The notes beneath the pieces were generated by a model that did not search any database, was not told the DNA's origin, and saw nothing but the letters and a program-made list of their open reading frames with translations. From assembly GCF_017873095.1 (NCBI RefSeq), contig NZ_JAGGJU010000001.1, positions 248,001 to 312,000 on the forward strand: a stretch of DNA of 64,000 bases, read 5' to 3'. This DNA is from Heterorhizobium halophytocola (lineage in GTDB: Bacteria > Pseudomonadota > Alphaproteobacteria > Rhizobiales > Rhizobiaceae). The position numbers and the translations under genes were made by a program. Shown here piece by piece: positions 9,609-18,024 of the stretch; position 1 is the first letter of the stretch; each line of letters begins with the position of its first letter.

Positions 9609-10598
9609 TCAGGCGGCGGCCTGGATTGCCGAGATCTGCCACTCGGTGCCGGGCCGGCGCACGAAGGTCCAGACTTCGACCGATTCCCCGGCATGGTCCG
9701 GGTCACCGCTGACCACCCGGTGGGTGGACCGGTCGACCATGAAGTCGACGCTCTGGTAACGCATCGCCACGGTCGCGTAGTCCTGGCCGTTCTCGTTCCA
9801 GGATTCCGCCACGTCGCCCTGCAGCAGTTCGACATCCTTGACTTCGTTCTTCACGCCCTTGGTGGCGTTTTCGCCCAGTTCCTCGGCGAGATAGGACATT
9901 GCCTCCGGCGTGGTGATGCGGCGAAGCGCCGAATAGTCCTCGGTCGCATAGGCCGCCTGCATTTCCTTGAGCAAGCTCTCGAAACGTTCCAGATCGCCCT
10001 GCCCGATGCCGAGTTCGTCACCGCCGGCCTTGGCACCAGCCGCGCTGCCGAGCCCGCCGCCAAGCGCGCCCCCCAGACCGCCGCCGATGGACGGGATCTT
10101 GAAGCCCGGCTGACTGTTGCCGCCCTCATAGCTGTCGCGGCTCATCGAATTCGAGCCGGCATAACCGGCCTGACGATTGCCGAAGGCACGCATCGCCCAG
10201 CGGGCGACGAAGAAGAGGATACCGAACTGCAGCAGCATGCCGAGGAAGCCGAAGCCGCCGCCGAAGCCGGTGCCGAGCAGCGAGCCGAACAGGCCGCCGA
10301 GCAGAAGGCCGCCCATCAGGCCGCCGAACATGCCGCCGCCGAAGAAGCCGCGCGTGCGATTGACCGCGGCACTGGAAGCAGCACTCGTGCCGAATGTGCG
10401 CGGGCTCATCGAGCGCTCAATACCGGTGGCCGTGCCGGGGGCCGTCTTTGTGGTGGCGGGTGCGCTCCAGGTGCGCGTGCCGCGGCTGCCGAAGCTGGAA
10501 AAGCCTCCGGCCCGACGGGCGTCCGCTGTATCGACGATGCTGGCCGCGCCAATCAGGGCGATCATCGCAATCGACAGGTACTTACCGAGCAATTTCAT
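9609..10598 (-). CDS. Tim44-domain (TIM44-like) exported membrane protein
   Basis: A 329-residue protein. The N-terminus MKLLGKYLSIAMIALIGAAS followed by TADA looks like a signal peptide. A basic, Ser/Thr/Arg-rich linker follows, then Gly/Phe-rich hydrophobic segments (GGGMFGGLMGGLLLGGLFGS and LGMLLQFGILFFVARWAMRA). The C-terminal half, from about GDLERFESLLKEMQAAYATEDYSALRRITTPE, matches the Tim44-like fold, an NTF2-type alpha+beta domain. Bacterial members are common in alphaproteobacteria; their role is not firmly known. ATG 10598 is chosen because GGGAG lies shortly upstream and the signal peptide begins there. No operon partner is evident. Confidence 0.8.
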   Translation of the reverse strand: MKLLGKYLSIAMIALIGAASIVDTADARRAGGFSSFGSRGTRTWSAPATTKTAPGTATGIERSMSPRTFGTSAASSAAVNRTRGFFGGGMFGGLMGGLLLGGLFGSLLGTGFGGGFGFLGMLLQFGILFFVARWAMRAFGNRQAGYAGSNSMSRDSYEGGNSQPGFKIPSIGGGLGGALGGGLGSAAGAKAGGDELGIGQGDLERFESLLKEMQAAYATEDYSALRRITTPEAMSYLAEELGENATKGVKNEVKDVELLQGDVAESWNENGQDYATVAMRYQSVDFMVDRSTHRVVSGDPDHAGESVEVWTFVRRPGTEWQISAIQAAA

Positions 10599-10682
10599 AA
10601 TGTGTGTCACTCCCTTCGAGGCAATCTTGCCTGTGATGCCTCTCATATGGGCGTGACGTGCAACAAATTCAAAGGAAATCGG

Positions 10683-10826
10683 TCAGGCGCCGATCGCCAT
10701 TCTGATGGCGATGGCGACCGCGCCGACGGTCAGGACGCCGGCCGCCCACAGGCCGACGAACCAGAGCAAGCGCAGGCCCCAGTGGCGGGCCGGCGAGCGC
10801 TGCGGGCCGGACACCTCCCCTGCCAT
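10683..10826 (-). CDS. Small DUF2474-type subunit of the bd-type oxidase
   Basis: A 47-residue protein with one transmembrane segment (WGLRLLWFVGLWAAGVLTVGAVAIAIR). Its ATG overlaps the cydB stop (ATGA at 10823-10826 on the minus strand), so it is translationally coupled as the third gene of the cydAB operon. Short single-span proteins in this place are known accessory subunits of bd oxidases (CydX in E. coli; DUF2474 proteins with cyanide-insensitive-type oxidases). It probably stabilises the CydA-CydB complex. Position and topology give the assignment; the sequence is too short for more. Confidence 0.8.
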   Translation of the reverse strand: MAGEVSGPQRSPARHWGLRLLWFVGLWAAGVLTVGAVAIAIRMAIGA

Positions 10827-11830
10827 CAGTGATACCCCTCGCCTTCGCGGATCTTGCCGCGGAACACCCAATAGGCATAGGCGGTATAGGCAAGAATGAT
10901 CGGCACCAGGACCACCGCACCGGTCAGCAGAAAGGCGAGGCTCGAATCCGGCGCCGCCGCATCCCAGATCGTCACGGAATTCGGCACGATATAGGGGTAG
11001 AAGCTGATGCCGATGCCGGCATAGCCGAGGACGAAAAGGCCGAGCGCGGCAACGAAAGGCTGCCGGTCGTACCCATCGGCAAGTCCCTTCACCAGCAGGA
11101 TGACGCAGCCGATCACCAGCAGCGGCACGATGATCGAGAACAGGAAGGTCGGGGTGCCGAACCAGCGCTCCAGATATTGCGGCTTCAGCCAGGGCGTCCA
11201 GAGGCTGAAGATCACCATGGCGGCGACCGTCGCGAAGGTCAGCCGCTTGGCCAGCATCCGCGCGCGCACCGCCAGCCGCCCCTCCGTCTTCATCACCAGC
11301 CAGGTGGCGCCGAGCAGCGCATAGCCGACGACCAGCGCAATGCCGGTGGCGATGGAAAACGGTGTGAGCCAATCCCACCATCCCCCGGAATAGGCGCGAT
11401 CTTCCACCGGGATGCCCTGCACCAGGGCGCCGAGCGCAATGCCCTGGCTGAAGGCGGCGACGGTCGAGCCGCCGGCAAAGGCCCAGTTCCACAGGAATTC
11501 GCCGCGTTCCGTGCGCCAGCGATATTCGAAGGCGACGCCGCGGAAGATCAGGCCGAGCAGCATGGCGATCAACGGCATGTAGAGCGCCGGCAGGATGGTG
11601 GCATAGGCAAGCGGGAAGACCGCCATCAGGCCGCCGCCGCCGAGCACCAGCCAGGTCTCGTTGCCGTCCCAGACGGGGGCGACCGAGTTCATCATCTGGT
11701 CGCGTTCCGGCTTGTCGGGAAACAGCGGAAACAGGATGCCGACGCCGAGATCGAAACCGTCGAGAATCACATAGGCGATGACGGCAAAGGCGATGATCGC
11801 CGCCCAAATGAAAGGCAGGTCAATGGCCAT
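10826..11830 (-). CDS. cydB: Cytochrome bd-type ubiquinol oxidase subunit II
   Basis: A 334-residue, highly hydrophobic protein with the CydB architecture. The N-terminal region FIWAAIIAFAVIAYVILDGFDLGVGILFPL contains the signature DGFDLGVG, and PVWDGNETWLVLGGGGLMAVFPLAYA follows. It is the partner of CydA in the quinol oxidase that reduces oxygen to water without proton pumping. It overlaps cydA by 11 bases and the DUF2474 gene by one, forming a compact cydA-cydB-DUF2474 operon. Pairing with a short CydA and a DUF2474 protein points to the cyanide-insensitive (CIO) branch of the family. Confidence 0.95.
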   Translation of the reverse strand: MAIDLPFIWAAIIAFAVIAYVILDGFDLGVGILFPLFPDKPERDQMMNSVAPVWDGNETWLVLGGGGLMAVFPLAYATILPALYMPLIAMLLGLIFRGVAFEYRWRTERGEFLWNWAFAGGSTVAAFSQGIALGALVQGIPVEDRAYSGGWWDWLTPFSIATGIALVVGYALLGATWLVMKTEGRLAVRARMLAKRLTFATVAAMVIFSLWTPWLKPQYLERWFGTPTFLFSIIVPLLVIGCVILLVKGLADGYDRQPFVAALGLFVLGYAGIGISFYPYIVPNSVTIWDAAAPDSSLAFLLTGAVVLVPIILAYTAYAYWVFRGKIREGEGYH

Positions 11831-13232
11831 GGGATGCTCCCTGGGGTTTCTGTTGCGCTCCGGACATCACACCGGATGACCGCATCGGACCTTCCTTCAG
11901 TTCGAGATCGGAATCGCGCGGCAGGCGCGCCATCAGCCGCAGGATATAGAAGGTCCCGGCCCCGAACACGGCGAAATAGACGATGATGAAGGCGACCAGC
12001 GAGGTGGCGATCGCCGGTGTCGCGAGCGGCGACATGGAATCCGACGTCAAGAGCTCGCCATAGACGGTATAGGGCTGGCGTCCGACCTCGGTCGTCACCC
12101 AGCCTGCCAGCACGGCGACGAAACCGGCCGGCCCCATGGCGACCGCCACCCGGTGCAGCATGTCGTTGGTCGCCAGCGTGCCGCGCCAGCGGCTCCACAG
12201 GCTCCAGAGACCGACACCCAGCATCAGGAAGCCGAGGCCGACCATGATACGGAACGACCAGAAGACGATCGCCACCGGCGGTTGCTTGTCGCGCGGCACG
12301 ACATCAAGCCCCTTCAGCGGCCCGTTGAGATCGTGGGTGAGAATGAGCGAGGACAGTTTCGGTATCTCGATTGCATAATCGACGCGCTGTTCGTCCTGGT
12401 TCGGTATGCCGAACAGGATCAGCGGTGCGCCATTCGGATGGCTTTCGAAATGGCCCTCCATGGCGGAGATTTTCACCGGCTGGTGTTCCAGCGTGTTCAG
12501 TCCATGCTCGTCGCCGGCAAAGATCTGGATCGGCGTGACGATCGAGGCCATCCACATGGCCATCGAGAACATCGTCGCCGACCGGCGCGGCGCGGTGCCC
12601 CGCAATAGATGCCAGGCGCCGACCGCACCGACGACGAAGGCCGTGGTCAGATAGGCGGCAAGCACCATGTGCACGAGGCGATACGGAAAGGACGGGTTGA
12701 AGACGATCTTCCACCAGTCGACCGGCACGAACTGGCCGACATCGTTGATCGCGTAGCCGGCCGGCGTCTGCATCCAGGAATTCACCGCAAGGATCCAGGT
12801 CGCCGAAATCAGGGTGCCGAGCGCCACCATCGAGGTTGCAAGAAAATGCAGGCCCGGACCCACGCGTTCGCGGCCGAACAGCATGACACCGAGAAAGCCG
12901 GCCTCGAGGAAGAAGGCCGTCAGCACCTCATAGCCCATCATCGGGCCGATCACCGGACCGGCCTTGTCGGAGAAGACCGACCAGTTGGTGCCGAACTGGT
13001 AGGACATCACGATGCCCGAGACGACCCCCATGCCGAAGGCGACGGCAAAGATCGTCTTCCAGAAGTTGAAGAGCTCGAGATAGACCCGGTCCTTCTTCCA
13101 GAGATACAGGCCTTCGAGCACGAAGAGATAGCTGGCAAGGCCGATCGAGAATGCCGGAAAGATGATGTGAAACATCACCGTGAAAGCAAATTGTGCACGG
13201 GCCAGAAGTTCGGCTTCGTTGCCTGAGAACAT
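11820..13232 (-). CDS. cydA: Cytochrome bd-type ubiquinol oxidase subunit I (CIO type)
   Basis: A 470-residue multi-span protein that binds the haems and quinol. The axial haem histidine is visible in VMFHIIFP (H22), and the family motif GRQPYTVYG is near the C-terminus. The protein is about 50 residues shorter than E. coli CydA, which fits the short Q-loop of CIO-type oxidases. ATG 13232 is used because the upstream in-frame extension is not conserved-looking, while MFSGNEAELLARAQFAFT begins the typical CydA N-terminus. It supports respiration at low oxygen or with cyanide present. No cydDC genes are visible nearby. Confidence 0.95.
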   Translation of the reverse strand: MFSGNEAELLARAQFAFTVMFHIIFPAFSIGLASYLFVLEGLYLWKKDRVYLELFNFWKTIFAVAFGMGVVSGIVMSYQFGTNWSVFSDKAGPVIGPMMGYEVLTAFFLEAGFLGVMLFGRERVGPGLHFLATSMVALGTLISATWILAVNSWMQTPAGYAINDVGQFVPVDWWKIVFNPSFPYRLVHMVLAAYLTTAFVVGAVGAWHLLRGTAPRRSATMFSMAMWMASIVTPIQIFAGDEHGLNTLEHQPVKISAMEGHFESHPNGAPLILFGIPNQDEQRVDYAIEIPKLSSLILTHDLNGPLKGLDVVPRDKQPPVAIVFWSFRIMVGLGFLMLGVGLWSLWSRWRGTLATNDMLHRVAVAMGPAGFVAVLAGWVTTEVGRQPYTVYGELLTSDSMSPLATPAIATSLVAFIIVYFAVFGAGTFYILRLMARLPRDSDLELKEGPMRSSGVMSGAQQKPQGASHGH

Positions 13233-13580
13233 GATGTCCGATCCCTTTTCTGCCGACGACTGAGCGGATGGCCGGAACAATAGTCCCCAACCCGCATATC
13301 GCAATGCGACATCTCGCCATGCGACAGCTGTGCACACATCCTATCCTAATAGCGGATCGAATCCGACCTTAAGCAAGAAATCAATGATCGGTTGATTTAG
13401 CAAATAATTTTGCAATTCTCAGCCGCAGGGATTTCGCATTGGGAATGACGGATACGACTGGGAGGTCGCAACAGCAGTCCCTCAAGAAAAATAGTTGAGC
13501 GTGCACCCCCGCCTCGCTTCCATAGGTTCATTGCCTGCTGCGAACATCTCCGTAATCGAGAAGCGTGGAGTTCGTTGCCT
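13233..13580. other. Intergenic region between divergent cydA and XRE genes
   Basis: About 350 bases without a gene, holding both divergent promoters. Visible are a direct repeat ATGCGACA (13304-13311 and 13319-13326), an AT-rich patch at 13376-13420, and an inverted repeat ATCAA-N7-TTGAT (13380-13396). No open frame of convincing length or codon use was seen. Confidence 0.6.
13304..13326. promoter_or_regulatory. Direct repeat upstream of cydA, possible regulator site
   Basis: Two exact copies of ATGCGACA start 15 bases apart, about 72-94 bases upstream of the cydA start. The spacing, about one and a half helical turns, suits a response regulator. TGCGRC-like cores are reported for the RegA/ActR redox regulators that control terminal oxidases; applying that here is inference. 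Confidence 0.35.
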
Positions 13581-13952
13581 ATGATGGACCACTCCGGATC
13601 GGACCGTGCGGATCTGAGCAGGGGCAGCAGGCTGCGCAAAGCGATGAGCGAGAAAGGTTACGCCAAGCAGCACGCTTTCGCGGTGGCGCTCGATGTCAGC
13701 GAAAGCACCGTGACCCGGTGGCTTGCCAACGGCCCGATGTCGCTCGACAGCGCGGCCGATATTTGCCTGACCTTCAATATCTCGCTGGATTGGCTGGTCC
13801 TCGGACGCGGCGAAATGCGTCCTCTTCCCGAGGCCGCGAAGCGGGTCATCCCCGAAGCCCCCAGCATCGTTACCTTCGCCCGGCTCTACAAGGCGCTTCC
13901 GCCCAAATCACGCGAATTGCTGGATTCCTTCATGCAATCCTTAAGTGCATGA
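13581..13952 (+). CDS. XRE (Cro/CI-type) helix-turn-helix regulator
   Basis: A 123-residue protein. Residues about 17-62 are a Cro/CI-type HTH: RLRKAMSEKGYAKQHAFAVAL, the recognition segment VSESTVTRWLANG, then LDSAADICLTFNISLDWLVLGRGEM, a common phage-repressor-type ending. The remainder (LPPKSRELLDSFMQSL) is a short helical tail with no peptidase domain, so it does not look like a self-cleaving repressor. ATG 13581 is chosen because GGAG lies 10 bases upstream; ATG 13584 and TTG 13575 are alternatives. Two same-strand genes of unknown function follow after a structured leader, so it may control them. Confidence 0.8.
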   Translation: MMDHSGSDRADLSRGSRLRKAMSEKGYAKQHAFAVALDVSESTVTRWLANGPMSLDSAADICLTFNISLDWLVLGRGEMRPLPEAAKRVIPEAPSIVTFARLYKALPPKSRELLDSFMQSLSA

Positions 13953-14006
13953 TCGGTCTTTTCCTTTTCTCTGCGTGCAATGACCGATCGCCGAAATTGC
14001 ACGCAG
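13951..14006 (+). promoter_or_regulatory. Two interlocking inverted repeats: pseudoknot or operator candidate
   Basis: GATCGGTC (13951-13958) is complementary to GACCGATC (13982-13989), and CTGCGTGCAAT (13971-13981) is exactly complementary to ATTGCACGCAG (13996-14006). The arms interlock: arm 2a lies in the loop of stem 1, and arm 1b lies in the loop of stem 2. This is the order of an H-type pseudoknot, with a 12-nt pyrimidine-rich first loop, no junction and a 6-nt last loop. As DNA, the same repeats could be operators for the XRE protein. It overlaps the XRE stop codon and precedes the unknown gene at 14113. Confidence 0.55.
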
Positions 14007-14112
14007 GGGAATAGGCAAGACTCCTTCGCTTCTACCCAGAATAGTATCCTTCGAATGCTGAATGATGATCAGCAGTCAACAGGGGGCACCCCCCCTTACA
14101 GGGAGAAGCAGG

Positions 14113-14775
14113 ATGACGACCTATACGCTGAAAGTGCGCAACCTCTCCGAGTTTGCCAAGAGCTATGTCTGGTTCATGGAACCGCCCATCGTTACGTCGA
14201 AAGGCGGCTCGACGCCGGTGTTCACCAATGCCTGGGTCACCTTCAATGCCGTGACCAGCGGCAGCAACGACACGGTGATCTATACCGACGAGACCTTCGC
14301 CTACTGGTCGAAGACGCCGATCCAGGTTGCGCCGGGCACCACGATGGGCGAGGCCGGCGATGCCCCGGTCGACACTTCCCTGCAGGACACGTTGTCGTTC
14401 TTCGGCTCGGTGGCCACCGGCGGAGTGGGCTTCGGACCGGTCACCCATGGCGGCGCGTCCACCGGCTCCTACAGCATCATCACGACCTGTGATTTCAACC
14501 GCTCGAACGGTTATCTGTTCGGCCTTGCCCGCCCCGGCAGCATTCCGGGCATTCCCTCGCCCGTCGCAACCTTCGTCGCCCAGCCCAACGAAACCTACAA
14601 CGTCACACCCGTCATCAAGTTTTTCGTCTCGGACGGGCTCTTCGTGCCGGGTGCCATCATCGACTACGGGCAGGTGTCGACGAAGGCGCAGGTGGTCGAT
14701 TTCACCGGCAGGTCCCAGACCTCGGTGGTCGTAACCCATGGTGAAAACGGCGATTTCTCGGCCGAATACTACTGA
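14113..14775 (+). CDS. Protein of unknown function, first of a pair
   Basis: A 220-residue protein that I cannot place in a named family. It has no signal peptide, membrane segment or enzymatic motif. It is rich in Thr, Ser, Gly, Val and aromatic residues with short alternating patterns (TNAWVTFNAVTSG, DTVIYTDETFAYWS), which suggests a beta-sandwich fold. It contains one cysteine. The start has a strong GGGAG site at 14100-14104. It lies 161 bases after the XRE gene and 82 bases before a second unknown gene on the same strand, and the three look like one cassette. A role in binding or secretion is possible but unsupported. Confidence 0.6.
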   Translation: MTTYTLKVRNLSEFAKSYVWFMEPPIVTSKGGSTPVFTNAWVTFNAVTSGSNDTVIYTDETFAYWSKTPIQVAPGTTMGEAGDAPVDTSLQDTLSFFGSVATGGVGFGPVTHGGASTGSYSIITTCDFNRSNGYLFGLARPGSIPGIPSPVATFVAQPNETYNVTPVIKFFVSDGLFVPGAIIDYGQVSTKAQVVDFTGRSQTSVVVTHGENGDFSAEYY

Positions 14776-14857
14776 ACACGAGCGTCAGAGCAGCGGCGCG
14801 GCCGCCCGTGGACGCGCCGCATCCGTCTTCAAAGCACCTCATCGAAAGGACAGGATC

Positions 14858-15700
14858 ATGGTAGGCTATAGCAGCTTCGTCACACCGCAGGGCAATGTCG
14901 TTCCGGTAATCAACGGCGGCCGGTATTTCGGCGACTTCATCAACACGGCCACATTCACCCCGAAATGCGCCGAGGGCGAATACCGCCAATTCGTCAAGGG
15001 CGAGTTCGTGGCGAACGGCTCGGTGGTGTCGCACAGGCTTTGCGGAAATTTCTACCTCCAGAAGGGCAGCTATCAGGAAGATGGCTGCCCGCCCGGGAAT
15101 GCACCCGGCGTCAGGGCCTACGGCTATCGCAGCCGCCTTGGCGACGGCTATGATCGTTACGCGCCGTCCCAGTCGGACGGCTGCACCTATGCCATGTTCG
15201 ACGCCCCCGGTTTCAACCATCTCAAGAAGGATATAACCTACAAGATCGACCTGACTTTCAAGGCCGACCTGATCGACACGTCGAAGAAGGCAGTTCTCGT
15301 CAGCAAGGAATGGACCGTGTCCGGCCAGACGGTCGCGCATAGCTCGGAGAAGGAAACCATGGCGGACAATGGCCTGTCGCCTCTGCCTCTGGGCGAAGAC
15401 GACTATGTGCTGCGGACCTACCAGACCATCAATCTGGAAACCAAGGAGCCGGAGGTTCATATCGTCGTGGGCCGCAAGGTCGGCCTGGCCCCGCTCGACC
15501 CGGCCTCACTGCACATCGAGGTGACCGACGGCGAGGACCATCCGGTGGCCGCCGGCAAGCCGGTCATCTACGAGGTCGGCGATCTTCGCTCGGCAACGGC
15601 AACGATCGTCGTTCCGCTGACGCACAAATGCGAAGGCGCGGCCAAGGTGCGCCTGTCCAGCAAGGCCAATGCCGTACTGCTCACCATTCACCCCAGCTGA
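14858..15700 (+). CDS. Protein of unknown function, second of a pair
   Basis: A 280-residue protein without a recognised family, signal peptide or membrane segment. The first half has six cysteines in spaced motifs: CAEGEYRQF, LCGN, DGCPPG, DGCTYAMFDAPGF. The segment EYRQFVKGEFVANG looks like a conserved core. The second half is Lys/Asp/Val-rich with beta-like alternation (TYKIDLTFKADLIDT, VHIVVGRKVG, SATATIVVPLTHKC). The start follows GAAAGGACAGG. It ends close to a hairpin shared with serA. The pairing with the gene at 14113 suggests that the two products act together. Function is unknown. Confidence 0.6.
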   Translation: MVGYSSFVTPQGNVVPVINGGRYFGDFINTATFTPKCAEGEYRQFVKGEFVANGSVVSHRLCGNFYLQKGSYQEDGCPPGNAPGVRAYGYRSRLGDGYDRYAPSQSDGCTYAMFDAPGFNHLKKDITYKIDLTFKADLIDTSKKAVLVSKEWTVSGQTVAHSSEKETMADNGLSPLPLGEDDYVLRTYQTINLETKEPEVHIVVGRKVGLAPLDPASLHIEVTDGEDHPVAAGKPVIYEVGDLRSATATIVVPLTHKCEGAAKVRLSSKANAVLLTIHPS

Positions 15701-15772
15701 GCGGTCGGTGCGTCGACGGCCTGCACCAGCAAGCAGCCCCACGCGGCTGCGGGAGACAGGCCACGACGGAAA

Positions 15773-15805
15773 CGCCCGCCGGGCAGATTGCACGGCGGGC
15801 GCTTT
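15773..15805. terminator. Bidirectional hairpin between the unknown gene and serA
   Basis: CGCCCGCCG (15773-15781) pairs with CGGCGGGCG (15793-15801). A short CTTT follows on the plus strand and TTT on the minus strand. It probably ends both converging transcripts. Confidence 0.6.
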
Positions 15806-15825
15806 CATGCCGGGGATCTGGCCGA

Positions 15826-17421
15826 TCAGTCGACGTTGAACACCAGCGTCTTGGCCTGGCGGATCGCCTCGTTGGCGGTCAACTTGTCGAGCACGTCCTG
15901 CTGCAGCGGTTCGTCGACATAGAGCAGCGCAATGGCGTCGCCCCCGTTCTTGTCGCGGCCGAGCTGGAAATTGGCGATGTTGACGCCGGCCGCACCGAGC
16001 GTCGTGCCCATGAAGCCGATCATGCCGGGCACGTCGGTATTGGCGATATAGACCATGTTGGTCCCGACATCGGCATCCATGTTGATACCCTTGATCTGGA
16101 TGAAGCGCGGCTTGCCGTCGGAAAAGACGGTGCCGGCAACCGAGCGGGTCTGCTTGTCGGTGGTGATCGTCAGCTTGATGTAGCCGTCATAGACACCGGT
16201 CTTGTCGCGCTTGACCTCGGAGAGCACGATGCCCTTTTCCTTCACCATGATCGGCGCCGACACCATGTTGACGTCGGCCACCTGGTTGCGGATCAGGCCC
16301 GCCAGCAGCGCCGAGGTCAGTGCCCGGGTGTTCATCCCGGCCGTCGAGCCGTCATAGAGGATCTCGATTTCCTTGATCGGGCTTTCCGTGACCTGGCCGG
16401 CAAACGAACCAAGTACGTCGGCAAGCCGGATGAAGGGTTTCAGGATCGGCGCTTCCTCGGCGGTGATCGAGGGCATGTTGATCGCGTTCGAGACGGCGCC
16501 CTTGACCAGATAGTCCGACATCTGCTCGGCCACCTGCAGGGCGACGTTTTCCTGGGCTTCCGTGGTCGAGGCACCGAGATGCGGCGTGCAGACGACATTT
16601 TCCAGGCCGAAGAGGGGGCTCTCGGTCGCGGGCTCGACCTCGAACACGTCGAAGCCGGCGCCGGCGACATGGCCCGACTTGATCGCTTCGGCAAGTGCTG
16701 CCTCGTCGACCAGGCCACCGCGGGCGCAGTTGATGATGCGCACGCCCTTCTTCGTCTTGGCCAGCGCCTCCTTGTTGAGGATGCCGCGGGTCTTGTCCGT
16801 CATCGGCACATGCAGGGTGATGAAGTCGGCCTGGGCCAGAAGCTCGTCGAGTTCGACCTTGGTCACGCCCATTTCCTCGGCCCGTTCCTTCGACAGGAAG
16901 GGGTCGTAGGCGACGACGCGCATGCGAAGGCCGATGGCGCGCGAGCAGACGATCGAGCCGATATTGCCGGCACCGATGACGCCGAGCGTCTTGCCGGTGA
17001 TCTCGACGCCCATGAACTTGGACTTTTCCCACTTGCCGGCCTGGGTCGAGGCGTCGGCGGCGGGAAGCTGGCGGGCGACGGCAAACATCAGCGCAATGGC
17101 GTGCTCGGCGGTGGTGATCGAGTTGCCGAACGGCGTGTTCATCACGATGATGCCGCGCTTGGAAGCGGCGGGTATATCGACATTGTCGACGCCGATGCCG
17201 GCGCGGCCGATAACCTTGAGGTTGGTTGCCGCCGCGATCAGCTTCTCGGTCGCCTTGGTGGCCGAGCGGATCGCGAGACCATCATAATTGCCGATGATCT
17301 CGGCGAGCTTTTCCTTGTCCTTGCCGAGCTTCGGCTGGAAATCGACTTCGACGCCGCGATCGCGAAAGATCTGGACGGCGGTTTCCGACAGGGCGTCGGA
17401 TACGAGAACGCGAGGTGCCAT
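15826..17421 (-). CDS. serA: D-3-phosphoglycerate dehydrogenase
   Basis: A 531-residue enzyme for the first step of serine synthesis, oxidising 3-phosphoglycerate to 3-phosphohydroxypyruvate with NAD+. It has the long-form order: substrate domain start (VLVSDALSETAVQIFRDRG), NAD-binding domain with LGVIGAGNIGS, catalytic region INCARGGLVDEAAL and CTPHLGASTTEA, then the intervening domain and a C-terminal ACT domain (VPGMIGFMGTTLGAAGVNIANF) for serine feedback. A clear AGGAGG site precedes the ATG. It is followed on the same strand-wise locus by alaE and serC upstream, so the region makes serine. The length is as expected. Confidence 0.97.
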   Translation of the reverse strand: MAPRVLVSDALSETAVQIFRDRGVEVDFQPKLGKDKEKLAEIIGNYDGLAIRSATKATEKLIAAATNLKVIGRAGIGVDNVDIPAASKRGIIVMNTPFGNSITTAEHAIALMFAVARQLPAADASTQAGKWEKSKFMGVEITGKTLGVIGAGNIGSIVCSRAIGLRMRVVAYDPFLSKERAEEMGVTKVELDELLAQADFITLHVPMTDKTRGILNKEALAKTKKGVRIINCARGGLVDEAALAEAIKSGHVAGAGFDVFEVEPATESPLFGLENVVCTPHLGASTTEAQENVALQVAEQMSDYLVKGAVSNAINMPSITAEEAPILKPFIRLADVLGSFAGQVTESPIKEIEILYDGSTAGMNTRALTSALLAGLIRNQVADVNMVSAPIMVKEKGIVLSEVKRDKTGVYDGYIKLTITTDKQTRSVAGTVFSDGKPRFIQIKGINMDADVGTNMVYIANTDVPGMIGFMGTTLGAAGVNIANFQLGRDKNGGDAIALLYVDEPLQQDVLDKLTANEAIRQAKTLVFNVD

Positions 17422-17523
17422 GACGTGGCCTCCTGAGGTTGGTCGCCGGGCGCGTGCCGGGCTGAATGAGATATCGGATCGTTAAACCCGGGCCGCGCAC
17501 GCCCCGGTATCGTGTGTCTATAT

Positions 17524-17976
17524 TCAGCCGCCGAGCGACATCGGTTTCTGGCCGGAGCCGGTCAGACCGAATTGCCGCCGGACGAAATCGAGAAACATCC
17601 CGTAGGGCCGCCCGACCACCAGCATGAGAACGGCAAAGCCGAGTGCCCCCTTGGCGATGGCCAGTCCCTCCGCCCCGCCCATCGCCAGGATGGCGACATA
17701 GATCGGAACCTGAAAGGACAGCAGTGCGGCGCAATCGGTCAGCAGTTCCGGCGCGCGGCCCCTTGGCGTCAGCCTGGCGAAAACCCAGTCACGCCAGAGC
17801 CCGTAAGGCCGGGCCGTCAACACCATCAGCACGGCACCGATGGAGCGCGACACCAGAACCTCGCTCCAGGCCATGCCCGCAACGAACCGCTCGTTGAGAC
17901 CGCTGACGATGGTGAAGAAGATCACCAGCGCCAGCGTGTCGGCGATGAAATTGAGCAGTCGCGTGGAAAGTGCCAT
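17524..17976 (-). CDS. alaE: L-alanine exporter, AlaE family
   Basis: A 150-residue membrane protein with about four transmembrane segments and the AlaE features STRLLNFIADTLALVIFFTIVSGLNE, LVSRSIGAVLMVLTARPYGLWRDW and VGRPYGMFLDFVRRQF, including the duplicated RPYG motif. E. coli AlaE exports L-alanine by proton antiport to prevent toxic accumulation. It sits between serC and serA on the same strand, 48 bases after serC and about 100 before serA, and may be co-transcribed with them. Family assignment is good; the physiological substrate here is inferred. Confidence 0.88.
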   Translation of the reverse strand: MALSTRLLNFIADTLALVIFFTIVSGLNERFVAGMAWSEVLVSRSIGAVLMVLTARPYGLWRDWVFARLTPRGRAPELLTDCAALLSFQVPIYVAILAMGGAEGLAIAKGALGFAVLMLVVGRPYGMFLDFVRRQFGLTGSGQKPMSLGG

Positions 17977-18024
17977 GACAGGAATGCTCCGCCCGAAGGA
18001 CCGCCCTTGCGGGCAACGGATCGA

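Noticed and set aside
13380-13396. Possible FNR/FixK box upstream of cydA
   Set aside because: The repeat is ATCAA-N7-TTGAT, the arms are in the opposite order to the TTGAT-N4-ATCAA consensus and the spacing is wrong.
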